NCBI GenBank assembly: GCA_965248765.1
Contig: CBDFKF010000004.1
Coordinates: forward strand, 868,001-932,000
DNA: 64,000 nucleotides
Direction: 5' to 3'
Source: CBDFKF01 sp965248765
GTDB taxonomy: Bacteria > Pseudomonadota > Alphaproteobacteria > VGEJ01
Below are positions 42,521-52,018 of this stretch, piece by piece (the stretch's first letter is position 1; the number at the start of each line of letters is the position of its first letter). Under the pieces are notes generated by a model that was given only the letters and a program-made list of their open reading frames with translations, did no database searches and was not told where the DNA came from. Both the position numbers and the translations under genes were made by a program.

Positions 42521-42928
42521 ATGGATGACATCAAAGCCGTCGTCCGAGTGTGGGCTGATAGCTTCGACCGCCACGATATTGAAGCTCTCCAGAAGTTGTA
42601 CCGTGAGGACGCGGTCGAGCATCAGGTCGCCCTTCAACCGGTCCGTGGTCGCGCCGCCATCGTTAATGGTCTTCGCACCTTTTTTGCCGCCTTTCCGGAT
42701 AGCTTCACGACGGTCGATAACCTGTTCGCGGATGGTGAATGAGGAATCGTGGAGTGGCGAGGCGGCGGGACACACCTCGGCACCTTCGCCGGACATCCGC
42801 CCACGGGCCGCCGTTATGAGCTACTGGGTTGTGGTTTCTTCCGGATCAGCGCCGGGCTAATCGCGTACCAGCGTGGATATTGGGACAAGGCCAGCTGGTA
42901 CAGCCAGCTCGGCATTCCGCTTGATTAG
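42521..42928 (+). pseudogene. SnoaL/NTF2-like gene interrupted by in-frame TGA
   Basis: The gene has a strong AGGAGG ribosome site and starts MDDIKAVVRVWADSFDRHD. At 42740-42742 a TGA interrupts it after DNLFADGE. The same frame continues without shift as GIVEWRGGGTHLGTFAGHPP and runs to the TAG at 42926, ending YWDKASWYSQLGIPLD. The downstream half fits the rest of a SnoaL-like fold (VEW-R-GTH-G-PPTG-R), so one Arg codon was probably changed to TGA. Only a 73-residue fragment would be made without readthrough. The family includes ester and polyketide-type cyclases and isomerases. Confidence 0.8.
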
Positions 42929-44850
42929 TCGTCGTGGCGGTCGCCGAACAACATCGTGATGTTGATGCGTCGGTTCTCGTAACCAGGGTCGAAGTCCAGA
43001 TCGTCAGTGCGGTGGAATAGGTCCGAATCGAAGATCACCACGCGATTCTGCCGGTACGGCACGGTCAGCGGTTCACCCCCCGTGCTTCGCACGAACTCCT
43101 CCATCGCCGAGACATTGGTGTTGTATTTGCGGAATGCCCAGTCCGACGGCGCTACGGCCTTATGAACAACCAGCCCGCCTGAGTTCGGGTCGCGGTTCGC
43201 CACATCGGGAGTGACCCAGAAGTTCACGTTCACGGCGGCAAAGTCGGCGTGGATCTTGATGCCCTCGAGCCGCGGATCGTACTTGTAGGCCCACAGCTGG
43301 TTCAGCCGGTGCTCGCGGAAAATGCGGGGGAACCGGCGGCGCAGATCATCAGCGATTTGGAGCGTGAGCTCGGTGCCAAAGCCATCGACCAGATAGGCAC
43401 CAAGATAGCCGTGCTTTACCTGGTACCAAATGGTCGCCTCGAGGCAGAACCGCCACAGCCGCTCGAGCACGTCCTCCCGCAGGAAGCCGTCGAAGAACAC
43501 GACGTTGGGATCGCTCCCGAGATAAGTGTCTTCGATGGCGCGGGCATCGAGTTCGGGGTTGAGCGCACCGTCAGGCGCTGCTTCGGCATCTGGCACGAAA
43601 AATGGGCGGTTGTAGGTCGACCCGATGCGACGCCACCGGGCCTGGCTCAGCTTAACGGGCATCGTCGGCGAGCGCTCGGTCGGTAGACCGTCGAGAATCT
43701 CCTGATAGCGCGTAGCGACCTCCTCGAAAGGCTCGGACAGAACCCCCTCGTTCCGCAGATAACGGATCTGTTCGGCATCGTGCTGAAGCTTGAATGGGAC
43801 GACCTCGCGGTTGTCGGTTGCCGGTGGCAACGCCGTCAGCGCTTGAGCCGTCAGCGGAGCGCCGTGCCGCACGACGATCGCACGCTCGAAGCGCGCGAGC
43901 GCCTCGGTATGATCACCGCTGGCGATGTATGAAACGCCGAGATTCGATAGGAAGGTGTCCCTTCGCGGGCTCAGGCCGACCGCCTTCTCACCGCTCGCAA
44001 CGGCCTCCTCGAATCGGTGCAGGCTCTGGAGCGCGTTGCCGAGATTGGAATGCGCCGTCGCGTAGTCGGGATCGAGCTCGATGGCCCGGCGATAGACGAC
44101 CACCGCCTCCTCCGGGCGATGCAGGTCCTGCAACACATTGCCGAGGTTGCAGTGTGCGGCCACGTAGTCCGGACTCAGCTCGATGGCGCGCCTTAACGAC
44201 GCCTCGGCTTCCTTGAGCTCGCCCAACTCCCGTTGCGCATTGCCGAGATTGGAATGGGCCTCGGCCGCGCTCGGATCGATCTCGACCGCACGCGTGAATG
44301 CCGTCAGCGCAGCCTCGCCCTGGCCCATGTCGAACAGAGTAAGTCCCAGATGGGACTGCGCCGGCAGATGATCGTCGCGAATCGAGAGCGCCTTGCCAAA
44401 CGCGTCCGCGGCCTGCCCCAAGTGGCCTGCTTGACGCAGGGTATTGCCAAGACCGTAGTGAAGATCGGCATTTCCACGATCAATGCCCGTTGCGCGGCGA
44501 TAGGTTGTGATCGCTTCGTCGGCCTTGCCAAGTCGTGCCAGCGCTTGGCCGAGGTCGCCAAGAAACGCCGCATTGCGCGGTTGTTTGCGCGTCGCCTTGG
44601 TCAGCAGCGCAACCGCTTCATCGAGTCGACCAGCCTGCGCGTTGAGAACGCCGAAGAGGTGAAGCGCATCGGCGTGGCCGGGCCGAGCACCTAGAATCTC
44701 CTGGTAAATCCCTGCCGCTTCGGGCAACCGGCCAGCACGGTGGTGCTCTACAGCCCTCGCCAACGCCGCCTCGATGGCGTGCGTGGGCACGGCGGCGGGC
44801 GGCGGCTGCGATCCTCGCGCTTGTGTGCGCTCCTGTCGTTTCCGGCTCAC
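42925..44850 (-). CDS. TPR protein with C-terminal 2-oxoglutarate/Fe(II) oxygenase domain
   Basis: A 641-residue protein. Residues 25-345 hold about nine tetratricopeptide repeats (for example AEAHSNLGNAQRELGELKEA). Residues ~455-640 form a 2OG-Fe(II) oxygenase domain with the metal pair in IHADFAAVNVNFW and the distal His in FDSDLFHRTDDL. The layout matches protein hydroxylases of the P4H type. The 3' end overlaps the SnoaL-like gene by 4 bases, tail to tail. Substrate is probably a protein or peptide bound by the repeats, by inference. Confidence 0.87.
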   Translation of the reverse strand: MSRKRQERTQARGSQPPPAAVPTHAIEAALARAVEHHRAGRLPEAAGIYQEILGARPGHADALHLFGVLNAQAGRLDEAVALLTKATRKQPRNAAFLGDLGQALARLGKADEAITTYRRATGIDRGNADLHYGLGNTLRQAGHLGQAADAFGKALSIRDDHLPAQSHLGLTLFDMGQGEAALTAFTRAVEIDPSAAEAHSNLGNAQRELGELKEAEASLRRAIELSPDYVAAHCNLGNVLQDLHRPEEAVVVYRRAIELDPDYATAHSNLGNALQSLHRFEEAVASGEKAVGLSPRRDTFLSNLGVSYIASGDHTEALARFERAIVVRHGAPLTAQALTALPPATDNREVVPFKLQHDAEQIRYLRNEGVLSEPFEEVATRYQEILDGLPTERSPTMPVKLSQARWRRIGSTYNRPFFVPDAEAAPDGALNPELDARAIEDTYLGSDPNVVFFDGFLREDVLERLWRFCLEATIWYQVKHGYLGAYLVDGFGTELTLQIADDLRRRFPRIFREHRLNQLWAYKYDPRLEGIKIHADFAAVNVNFWVTPDVANRDPNSGGLVVHKAVAPSDWAFRKYNTNVSAMEEFVRSTGGEPLTVPYRQNRVVIFDSDLFHRTDDLDFDPGYENRRINITMLFGDRHDD

Positions 44851-45047
44851 CTGTTTTCCCGCAACGTGTCCGGTTCGCAGTGCAGGGTACTACAGCACGC
44901 CCGACAGGCGTTCAGCGGCGGCGGCGGCCGCCTGCGCCCTGGATGCCTTGGCGGCCGTCGGACCGGTCACGCCAAAGTAACGTGGCCTGCCGAGTGCGAT
45001 CTATGACCGAGAATAAGGCCGTCGAATCAGGGCGACGCAAACCGCCG

Positions 45048-45869
45048 CTACTTGACCGCGCCGAGGGCAAGACCGCGAGCGATATGCTGTTGCAGCAGGA
45101 AAACGACGAGGATCATTGGCAGCAATTGAATGACCGCACCGGCACTAAGCGAGCCCCACAAGACGTTATAGAGGTCGATCGTCTTCTGTAGCGCGACGGG
45201 CATGGTGGTTGCCTTGTCGTACGTCAGGAACAAAGCGAACAGATACTCGTTCCAGCTGAACACGAACGTGAAAATTGTGGTGACGGCGATTCCCGGCCGC
45301 GCCATCGGCAGGATCAGCCGGAAGATGATCTGGAGCCAGCTCAGTCCGTCAAGACGTCCCGCCTCCTCCACTTCCTTCGGCAAATCGAGCAGGAAGCCCC
45401 GCAGAATCCACACGGCAAACGGCAGCCCAAAAGCGATATAGACAATGATCAGTGCGAGCTGCGAGTCGATCAGGCCGAAAAAGTTCGCCATCTTGAAGTA
45501 AGGCAGCACGACCACCACGCCTGGCATGAACCGCAATGACAGAATCACAAGGGCCCAGGTATCGCCCCCCATCATTCCCATTCGCGCCACGGCATAGGCG
45601 GCCGGCAGGGCGAGTAGCATGACGATGAACGTCGATACGCCCACGGTCACGAGGCTGTTGAAAATCGCGCGATGAAACAGGAACCTCTCGAATATCTCGA
45701 TGTAGTGCTCGTTGGTCGGCTCAAACGAGTAGAAGGTCGGTTGCGCCGCGTTGATCACCCGCGTCGGCTTGATCGACGTGATAGCCACCCACATCACCGG
45801 CACGAGCCACACGATGACCACAGCGACCGCGAGCACATTGATCGCGCGTGCCATCGGCCCTTGTCGCAT
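45048..45869 (-). CDS. ABC transporter permease (MalG type)
   Basis: A 273-residue inner-membrane permease of the carbohydrate-importer class. It has six membrane segments and the cytoplasmic EAA loop EVEEAGRLDGLSWLQ. The ATG overlaps the stop of the preceding permease (ATGA). It is the last gene of the three-gene transporter set. No ATPase gene follows; the next gene downstream is unrelated. Confidence 0.93.
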   Translation of the reverse strand: MRQGPMARAINVLAVAVVIVWLVPVMWVAITSIKPTRVINAAQPTFYSFEPTNEHYIEIFERFLFHRAIFNSLVTVGVSTFIVMLLALPAAYAVARMGMMGGDTWALVILSLRFMPGVVVVLPYFKMANFFGLIDSQLALIIVYIAFGLPFAVWILRGFLLDLPKEVEEAGRLDGLSWLQIIFRLILPMARPGIAVTTIFTFVFSWNEYLFALFLTYDKATTMPVALQKTIDLYNVLWGSLSAGAVIQLLPMILVVFLLQQHIARGLALGAVK

Positions 45870-46837
45870 CAGTTGACCTCCGCCGCGCGCGCGGCTTTTT
45901 CAGCGCGGTAGAGGGTATTGAGGAAGATGGCAACGATGATGTTGATAAGGATCAGGATGAGGAAACCGTAGGCTGCCATTAAGCCCAGGTGCCCCTGCTC
46001 AAAGATGGTGTAGTCGTACGTGCTCGCCATGAGCGTCGCCGAGCCAGGCCCGCCCTTGGTCATGATGAAGTTGAGGTCGAAGATGCGGATCGAATCCACG
46101 AGCCGCAGCAGGATGACGACCATGACGACCGGCCGGATGAGGGGAATGACGATGCGCGTGTAATACGGGACACCGCGGATCCGATCCAGACGGGCCGCCT
46201 CGCTTACTTCAGGCGAGATGCTCTGGATCCCCGCCAACAGGATGAGCGCAACGAACGGTGTCCACTGCCAGCAGTCGACAATCATAAGCGTGCTGAGTGC
46301 GGTGTCCTTGTGCGAAAGCCACGAGTACTTTTCGAGCCCCAGGCCCGTATTGACGATCCAATTGGCGAGGCCGGAGACCGGCTCGAAGATGAACCGCCAC
46401 GTCAGCCCCATGGCGACTGGCGAGATGAACACCGGGATAATAATCAGGGATCGCAACAGCCCTGCCCCCCGCATCTTGCGATCGAGCAAAACGGCCAGGA
46501 GGAAGCCCAGCACCATCTGGATAGAGACGACAACGATCGCCCACAGCACCGTCAGACGAATGCTCTGCCAGAACCGGAAATCCTCGAACAGGTCGTCATA
46601 GTTCCGCCACCCGATGAAGCGGGCGACGTTGGGGTTGTACAGGGGGTCTACGCGGAACGAGAGCGTCCCCGAGAAGATCATCGGGAAGATCGCCAGCCCC
46701 AACAAAACCACCAGGCAGGGCGTCAACAGAGCATAGGCATTTCGCCGCGTTTGCCGGGCGACGACGCCGCCCCGTGGTTTCTTGCGGCGCTCCCCGGCGG
46801 CCGCCGGCAGCCGGGTATCACCATTGGTTGCAGTCAC
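45869..46837 (-). CDS. ABC transporter permease (MalF type)
   Basis: A 322-residue permease with six membrane segments and the EAA loop EVSEAARLDRIRGVPY. It begins with a basic cytoplasmic tail (RRKKPRGG). Start is GTG at 46837. It lies between the binding-protein gene and the second permease. Pairs with it to form the transmembrane channel of a sugar or polyol importer. Confidence 0.92.
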   Translation of the reverse strand: MTATNGDTRLPAAAGERRKKPRGGVVARQTRRNAYALLTPCLVVLLGLAIFPMIFSGTLSFRVDPLYNPNVARFIGWRNYDDLFEDFRFWQSIRLTVLWAIVVVSIQMVLGFLLAVLLDRKMRGAGLLRSLIIIPVFISPVAMGLTWRFIFEPVSGLANWIVNTGLGLEKYSWLSHKDTALSTLMIVDCWQWTPFVALILLAGIQSISPEVSEAARLDRIRGVPYYTRIVIPLIRPVVMVVILLRLVDSIRIFDLNFIMTKGGPGSATLMASTYDYTIFEQGHLGLMAAYGFLILILINIIVAIFLNTLYRAEKAARAAEVN

Positions 46838-46881
46838 GATTGAGGTGCCCTCAGCGGGAGATGTTGCCTCTCCTCTGTGCC

Positions 46882-48300
46882 TCAGTTGTAATAGCCGCCG
46901 TCCTCCATGATGCGCTGAGTTCGCCTATTCGCGTCCTTTAGCGCTTGTTCGATGCTCTTGATCTCATTGACCGCATCGGCGACTTCCTCACCGACCGCGC
47001 CCATGATCGCGTATGCCTCGGGAATCACCGGTGCGTTGACCACGGCCACCGGATAGGCCTTCAAGAGCCCGGTGAAGAACGGCTTGCGCTCCGCCCAGCG
47101 GCTCAAGGTAGAGCGCCGCGAAAGCTGACCGCCAGCGCCGACGATGGCATCGGCTATGGCCGGGCTACCGCCGAGATCCTCGCGATCACCTGAGTTGAGG
47201 AACCGGATCCAGGCGAATGCGGTCTCACGGTTGCCGCCCCACGTCGGCATGAACTGACCAAACCCACCCGCCAGCGCCCGATGGTCCGACTTCGGAGTCG
47301 TTCCCTTGGGCGTGAGATCCATGTGCCAATCCTCATGAAAGTCCGAGTAGGTGGCATCGTTCAGCGTGGCGGTACCCCAGGTCAGCGGGCTGTACAAGGC
47401 ATGGCCCTGCGCGAACACCTGGTTGACCTCGTCCTCGCCGGCATTGGCTGAAACGGGATGGGCATACTTCTGGAGTTCCACCAGGACTCGCATGGACTGG
47501 TAGCCCTCCTCCGAGTCGACTGTCGGGGTCCAATCGCCGCTTGCTTCGTCGGCGAAGTAGTCCCCACCCCAACTCCGCAGGATGCCGTAGAACTGGTAAC
47601 CGGCCCAGAAGCTCCGCGCCATGGCCGCGCAGTAGGCGTAGCGCTCGTGCTCGGGATCGTGGATCTCTTTCGCCACCTCAAGGGCCTCGTCCCAGGTCGT
47701 CGGCACCTTGATACCGGCTTTCTCGAACACGTCGCGACGATAAAAGGTCATCATCGCATTGCCGTCGGGGGCGAATGCGGCGATGTAGCCTGGCGGCGAC
47801 GGCCCCTTCGGCACATTCCACATGTGCCGATAGCGCTCCGGAACGTCTTGCGCGTAGTCCTCGTACCACTCGGGGAACGGCTCGATGTAGGCGCCCATAT
47901 CGGTGAGCGCGCCCATGGCATCGAGTGCGGCGAATTGGGCGTGATCTTGGGTGATCACGTCGAACGCGTCGCTCTTCGAGCGCATGTAAGTGTTGATCTG
48001 TGTCAGCGCGTCACTCATCGGCTTGGAGACGACTTCGAGTGTGACGTTGGGGAACACCTTATCGAACAGGGGCTTGACCGCCCGTAGCGAATTGGCGAGG
48101 CGTTTGCCCGAAGAGGCGAAGTGAACGATCGTGCCGCCAACATCTGCGTGCACTTCCTTCGGCACGAAGTCGACGGCAAGTGCCGCGCCTACCGCAGCGG
48201 CAGAGGCCTGCATCATGCGGCGCCGGCTCATCTCCCCTTTGCGATGATGGGCGATGCGCTTCGTCGCGTTGTCATAGGCCCGAATGTCGCGATCTTTCAT
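46882..48300 (-). CDS. ABC transporter solute-binding protein (family 1, Tat-exported)
   Basis: A 472-residue periplasmic binding protein of the sugar class. The N terminus has a long positive stretch and SRRRMMQASAAAVGAA, a twin-arginine signal, ending near residue 52. Motifs AFAPDGNAMMTFYRRDVFEKAGI and PTTWDEALEVAKEI are typical of extracellular binding protein family 1. Its GGGAGGAAGA ribosome site is good. First gene of the transporter operon. The substrate cannot be told. Confidence 0.92.
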   Translation of the reverse strand: MKDRDIRAYDNATKRIAHHRKGEMSRRRMMQASAAAVGAALAVDFVPKEVHADVGGTIVHFASSGKRLANSLRAVKPLFDKVFPNVTLEVVSKPMSDALTQINTYMRSKSDAFDVITQDHAQFAALDAMGALTDMGAYIEPFPEWYEDYAQDVPERYRHMWNVPKGPSPPGYIAAFAPDGNAMMTFYRRDVFEKAGIKVPTTWDEALEVAKEIHDPEHERYAYCAAMARSFWAGYQFYGILRSWGGDYFADEASGDWTPTVDSEEGYQSMRVLVELQKYAHPVSANAGEDEVNQVFAQGHALYSPLTWGTATLNDATYSDFHEDWHMDLTPKGTTPKSDHRALAGGFGQFMPTWGGNRETAFAWIRFLNSGDREDLGGSPAIADAIVGAGGQLSRRSTLSRWAERKPFFTGLLKAYPVAVVNAPVIPEAYAIMGAVGEEVADAVNEIKSIEQALKDANRRTQRIMEDGGYYN

Positions 48301-48481
48301 TCTTCCCTCCCTGGGGCCGGCATCGCTAGCCTGCGTACTCTGCGGGAGACGCTAGAGGCACGGTCAAATCCTGTCAAGGCGACCGCGCGAGCCGCTGAAC
48401 CAGCCCTCTGCCTATCAGTTCATGGTACCCTCATGAGTAGCCGGCACCCATGCGTCTGACGAATGAGGAGGGTGGTTCGAC

Positions 48482-49405
48482 GTGGATTGGCACAAGCTCA
48501 AAACCTTCCACACAGTCGCCGTCGAGGGCAGCTTTACCCGCGCCGGCGACCTCCTTGGCCTTAGCCAATCGGCTGTCAGCCGACAGATCGCGGCGCTCGA
48601 GGACAGCCTCGGGACGCCGCTGTTTCACCGCCACGTACGCGGCCTCGTGCCGACCGAACAGGGAGAGGTCCTGTACGGCGCCGCCCGCCAGGTAGTGGCG
48701 GCTCTGGCCATGGCCGAGGCGCGATTGGCGGATGCCGCCGCCAAGCCCTCGGGTCTGCTTGCGGTCACGACGCCGGTCGGGTTTGGGACGACCTGGTTGA
48801 CGCCGCGAATCGGCGAGTTCCTCACGCGCTGTCCAGATATCCACGTGCGCCTCCTGGTCGTTGACGACCGCGAGCTCGACCTCGCGACGCGGGAGGCCGA
48901 CGTCGCTATCCGCATGGTCCCGCCGACGCAGCCCGATCTCGTCCAGCGCCATCTAATGACGGTGCGCACGCACATCTATGGTTCGCGCGAATACCTCAGA
49001 CGACACGGCACGCCCCAGGCGCCCGGCGACCTGAGGCAACACCGTCTCATCATTTATGGCGAGGACGTGCCAGGGCCCTCCGACACCGTCAATTGGCTCC
49101 TCAACGTCGGCGTGGCTGAGGGAGAGAAACATTCCCCAACACTGGAGGTCAACAGCGTCTACGGCCAATTTCTGGCCGCCGAGAGCGGCCTCGGACTGGC
49201 CGGGCTACCTGACTATATGGCCCAGGGCAGCAAGAAGTTGGTCCAGGTCCTTACCGGCGTAGAGGGCCCCCTGTACGAGACCTACTTCGTCTACCCTGCC
49301 GCGCTGAGGAACTCCACGCGCCTCGCCATCTTTCGCGACTTCCTGATCGATAAGATCGCGCAGTCCCGCTTTTGGCTCACCGGTAGTGGGTCCAGTCGAT
49401 GCTGA
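48482..49405 (+). CDS. LysR-family transcriptional regulator
   Basis: A 307-residue regulator. Residues 1-60 hold the winged helix-turn-helix (DLLGLSQSAVSRQIAALEDS), followed by the effector domain. It starts with GTG at 48482 behind a GAGGAGGG ribosome site. It is divergent from the ABC-transporter operon (181 bp apart) and is followed by a stand-alone Lrp domain. Related regulators next to Lrp domains occur in Rhodospirillales. Target genes unknown; the divergent transporter is a candidate. Confidence 0.92.
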   Translation: MDWHKLKTFHTVAVEGSFTRAGDLLGLSQSAVSRQIAALEDSLGTPLFHRHVRGLVPTEQGEVLYGAARQVVAALAMAEARLADAAAKPSGLLAVTTPVGFGTTWLTPRIGEFLTRCPDIHVRLLVVDDRELDLATREADVAIRMVPPTQPDLVQRHLMTVRTHIYGSREYLRRHGTPQAPGDLRQHRLIIYGEDVPGPSDTVNWLLNVGVAEGEKHSPTLEVNSVYGQFLAAESGLGLAGLPDYMAQGSKKLVQVLTGVEGPLYETYFVYPAALRNSTRLAIFRDFLIDKIAQSRFWLTGSGSSRC

Positions 49406-49554
49406 AGATTTGAGAGCCGCCTACATCCTCGAGACGGCGGCCGCGCCGCCGCATCGCGAGGCCACTTGCGCGGCTGGGCCGGATCAGCCAGCTTTGGGTC
49501 GGCCACATGGCATGGGTTACGACGGACGACGCCGCGTGCCGCAGAGGGGACCCG

Positions 49555-49797
49555 ATGCAAACGATATTCGTGATGGCGAAATGCGATCTCGGTAGGGCCT
49601 ACATGGTCGCCGACGCCGCGATCCTGAGCGTCGAGCAGGTCTCCGAGGTCTATTCGATCTCAGGACAGTACGACCTGATGATGAAGTGTTACCTTGGCGA
49701 TGAGACCGACATTGGCCATTTCGTCACAGAGTCGATCAAAACGCTTCCCGGCATCAAGGACACCTTCACCATCATCACGTTCAAGGCATTCGCCTAG
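49555..49797 (+). CDS. Stand-alone Lrp/AsnC ligand-binding (RAM) domain protein
   Basis: An 80-residue protein that is only the C-terminal ligand-binding domain of the Lrp/AsnC family (TIFVMAKCDLGRAYMVADAA and SISGQYDLMMKCYL). No DNA-binding helix-turn-helix is present. ATG at 49555 has an AGAGGGGA ribosome site. Such single-domain proteins bind amino acids or effectors and form ring-like oligomers. It follows the LysR gene by 149 bases and overlaps the hupE-like gene tail by 4 bases. Confidence 0.88.
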   Translation: MQTIFVMAKCDLGRAYMVADAAILSVEQVSEVYSISGQYDLMMKCYLGDETDIGHFVTESIKTLPGIKDTFTIITFKAFA

Positions 49798-50450
49798 ACC
49801 GCAACCACCGCGCCACTCAAGAAGGCAAGACCGATACCGGCGACCACACCGCCGGCGATGCGAGATAAGTCGGGCTTTTTCCCCCTACCTCGGTTCGGGA
49901 CGTTGAACGTCAGCACGACCGTGACGGCGATGCCGTACTGAATGGCCGCGAAGCCAATGAGATAGGCGATCAGCGGCTCGGGCTTGGCCCCGACGATCGA
50001 TTCTCCGTAGGCATAGCCGTGGAAAAAGCCGGCTATGGCGAAGAGAACCAACCACACCGCCACCGGCATCGGCCGCCCCACGATCAGCAGCCCACCCGCC
50101 GCCACAACCGTGAGCGCGATGACCATCTCGACCGCCGGGAGATCCATCGCGTTCAGGTGAATGACGGTCCCGCCTAGCGTTGCGGCCACGAATACGAGCG
50201 GCACCAGAAAATTCCTGCCGAATGCCGCCGCCGCCAATCCGACGGCGACCACGAAGGCCAGATGGTCGAGGCCGATGATGGGATGGCCGAGGCCAGACAG
50301 CAATCCTTCGCCAAAGTTCCCCGGCAGTGCGCCGTCCATCACATGATGTGCGAACGTCGGACTCGTGACATGCGCCAACCCCGTCGCGACTGTCACCGCG
50401 GGCAGCGCTCTAGGCCAACGCCCGATCTTGCTCATTGTTCTTCCCTTCAT
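49794..50450 (-). CDS. HupE/UreJ-family metal transporter-like protein
   Basis: A 218-residue membrane protein with a signal-like start, the HPIIGLDHLAFVVAVGLAAA motif (cited here as GLDHLAFVVAVGL) with His and Asp, and GFFHGYAYGE. HupE/UreJ proteins are linked to nickel or cobalt uptake, or to hydrogenase and urease loci. No such metal enzyme gene is in the window. Two ATGs are possible (50450 and 50435). Confidence 0.88.
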   Translation of the reverse strand: MKGRTMSKIGRWPRALPAVTVATGLAHVTSPTFAHHVMDGALPGNFGEGLLSGLGHPIIGLDHLAFVVAVGLAAAAFGRNFLVPLVFVAATLGGTVIHLNAMDLPAVEMVIALTVVAAGGLLIVGRPMPVAVWLVLFAIAGFFHGYAYGESIVGAKPEPLIAYLIGFAAIQYGIAVTVVLTFNVPNRGRGKKPDLSRIAGGVVAGIGLAFLSGAVVAV

Positions 50451-50682
50451 GCCTCGACCGGCGGCCTACGATTCGATTCACCTCCCATGCCGATGGCCCC
50501 GAGCGAGCCTGGCACGCCCACCCCGGCGTCGTCGCGCTGCAGCCAGCGCGCGTTGGCCGCCCAACACGCCAGCGCCCGGTTCCAGAACGCAGCGGACCCA
50601 CGCGCTGATGTGGCATGATAGTGATTCCTGAGCTGGCGGGCGCGGCATGTCGCTGGTGCGCCCGAGACCCACAGCACCAGCC

Positions 50683-51486
50683 ATGATTATCGCGCAGATT
50701 ACCGATCTCCACATCTCTCGTATTGGCGGTGCGCCCGACCGGCGGTTCGATACCGCGGCGCACCTTGAGCGCTGCGTTGAACACCTCAACACGTTTCCGG
50801 CCAAGCTCGATCTTGTTGTGGCGACCGGTGATCTGGTCGATGAGGGCACCGAGGAGGAGTATCACCGTCTGCGCGGGCTGCTCGACCCGTTGGCCGCGCC
50901 GTATCTGCTGGTCCCGGGCAATCACGATAATCGCCGTGCGCTGTGCACGGTCTTCGCCGATCATTCCTATTTGCCGGGAGGAGCGCCATTCCTCCAGTAC
51001 GTGATCGAGGATCATCCGCTGCGACTGATCGCCCTGGACACGCTGGTACCGGGCGAGATCTTCGGCGCGCTCAGCGCCGACCGCCTGGAGTGGCTCGAAG
51101 CCCGGCTTGAAGAAGCACCCGATCGGCCGACGGTGATACTCATGCACCATCCGCCGTTCCTCAGTGGTCTCACCCATCTCGATCGCAACGCCGAAGGCTT
51201 CGGCTTGCTCGGGGCGGACGCCCTCGGAACTATCGTCGCGCGCTTCCCCAACATCGAGCGCATCCTCTGCGGCCATTTGCACCGTCCCATTCAGGTGCGC
51301 TGGCATGGCACTGTCGCTCTCACCGCACCCGCCACCGCCCATCAATTCGCGCTCGCACTCGGTGAGGACACGATCGCCGCGGTGATGGAGCCACCCGCTT
51401 GCCTCATCCATTACTGGAGCACCGAGGCGGGCCTGGTTAGCCACACCAGCTACATCGGCTCGTTTACCACCCCGCCGCCCGCGTAG
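50683..51486 (+). CDS. Calcineurin-like metallophosphoesterase (cyclic-nucleotide phosphodiesterase type)
   Basis: About 267 residues from the ATG at 50683 (MIIAQITDLH); the frame also opens at 50647. Metal-site motifs are QITDLHIS, ATGDLVDEG, GNHDNR, MHHPPF and GHLHRP, the complete set of class III phosphodiesterases such as CpdA/GpdQ. Likely hydrolyses cyclic nucleotides or glycerophosphodiesters. It is divergent from the HupE gene. I see no recognisable riboswitch in the 232-base spacer. Confidence 0.9.
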   Translation: MIIAQITDLHISRIGGAPDRRFDTAAHLERCVEHLNTFPAKLDLVVATGDLVDEGTEEEYHRLRGLLDPLAAPYLLVPGNHDNRRALCTVFADHSYLPGGAPFLQYVIEDHPLRLIALDTLVPGEIFGALSADRLEWLEARLEEAPDRPTVILMHHPPFLSGLTHLDRNAEGFGLLGADALGTIVARFPNIERILCGHLHRPIQVRWHGTVALTAPATAHQFALALGEDTIAAVMEPPACLIHYWSTEAGLVSHTSYIGSFTTPPPA

Positions 51487-51490
51487 GGCG

Positions 51491-51823
51491 TCAGTCGAGG
51501 AGCATGTTGTGAGTCTCAGGGGGGAGCTCGACGACCAGGCCATCGAGCTCCTCAGTCATGACAATTTGGCAACCAAGCCGCGAAGTTGCCGTCACGCCCA
51601 TGGCGAGGTCGAGCATGTCCTCTTCGTCCTCGGAGGGCGGCTGAAGAGAGTCGAATGTGGTGCGGTCAAGGAATATGTGACAGGTGGAACAAGCGAGTGA
51701 ACCCTCGCAGGCGCCCTCGATGTCGATACCGTGAAGGTGCGCGATCTCCATCACAGAGAGGCCGATCGGAGCGTCGACCTCGCTCCGCGACCGGTCCTTG
51801 TTGATGAAGGTCACTTTCGGCAT
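51491..51823 (-). CDS. 2Fe-2S ferredoxin
   Basis: A 110-residue adrenodoxin-type ferredoxin. The cluster ligands are in GACEGSLACSTCHIFLD (C-x5-C-x2-C) and the fourth Cys in LGCQIV. Start MPKVTFINKD at 51823; a longer frame opens at 51853. This type supplies electrons to Fe-S cluster assembly or to P450 and hydroxylase systems. It follows the cysteine desulfurase by 195 bases on the same strand, which suggests the Isc-type role. Confidence 0.92.
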   Translation of the reverse strand: MPKVTFINKDRSRSEVDAPIGLSVMEIAHLHGIDIEGACEGSLACSTCHIFLDRTTFDSLQPPSEDEEDMLDLAMGVTATSRLGCQIVMTEELDGLVVELPPETHNMLLD

Positions 51824-52018
51824 GTCCGGCTCTCGGTGAGCACCGGCGCGCAAGCGCCATCCCGGGCGATCTCGCGCTTATATGGCACGCGCGAACTGTG
51901 CCGTCCAATCGCGGGCGCAAGCATTATCATCGTCAAGCAGGATCGCCGGCCACACCGCGAGTCCTTCATTGCTGCTGCAGGAAGAGCGTCGCGATATCGA
52001 GCATCTGCGGCGTCGGCG

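Noticed and set aside
42740..42742. TGA as a selenocysteine codon in the SnoaL-like gene
   Set aside because: No stem-loop of SECIS type is evident behind it, the residue is not a catalytic Cys position in the family, and a nonsense change is simpler.
50451..50682. Possible cobalamin riboswitch before the HupE-like gene
   Set aside because: The spacer is GC-rich with some pairing potential, but I could not find the conserved core of the B12 box.
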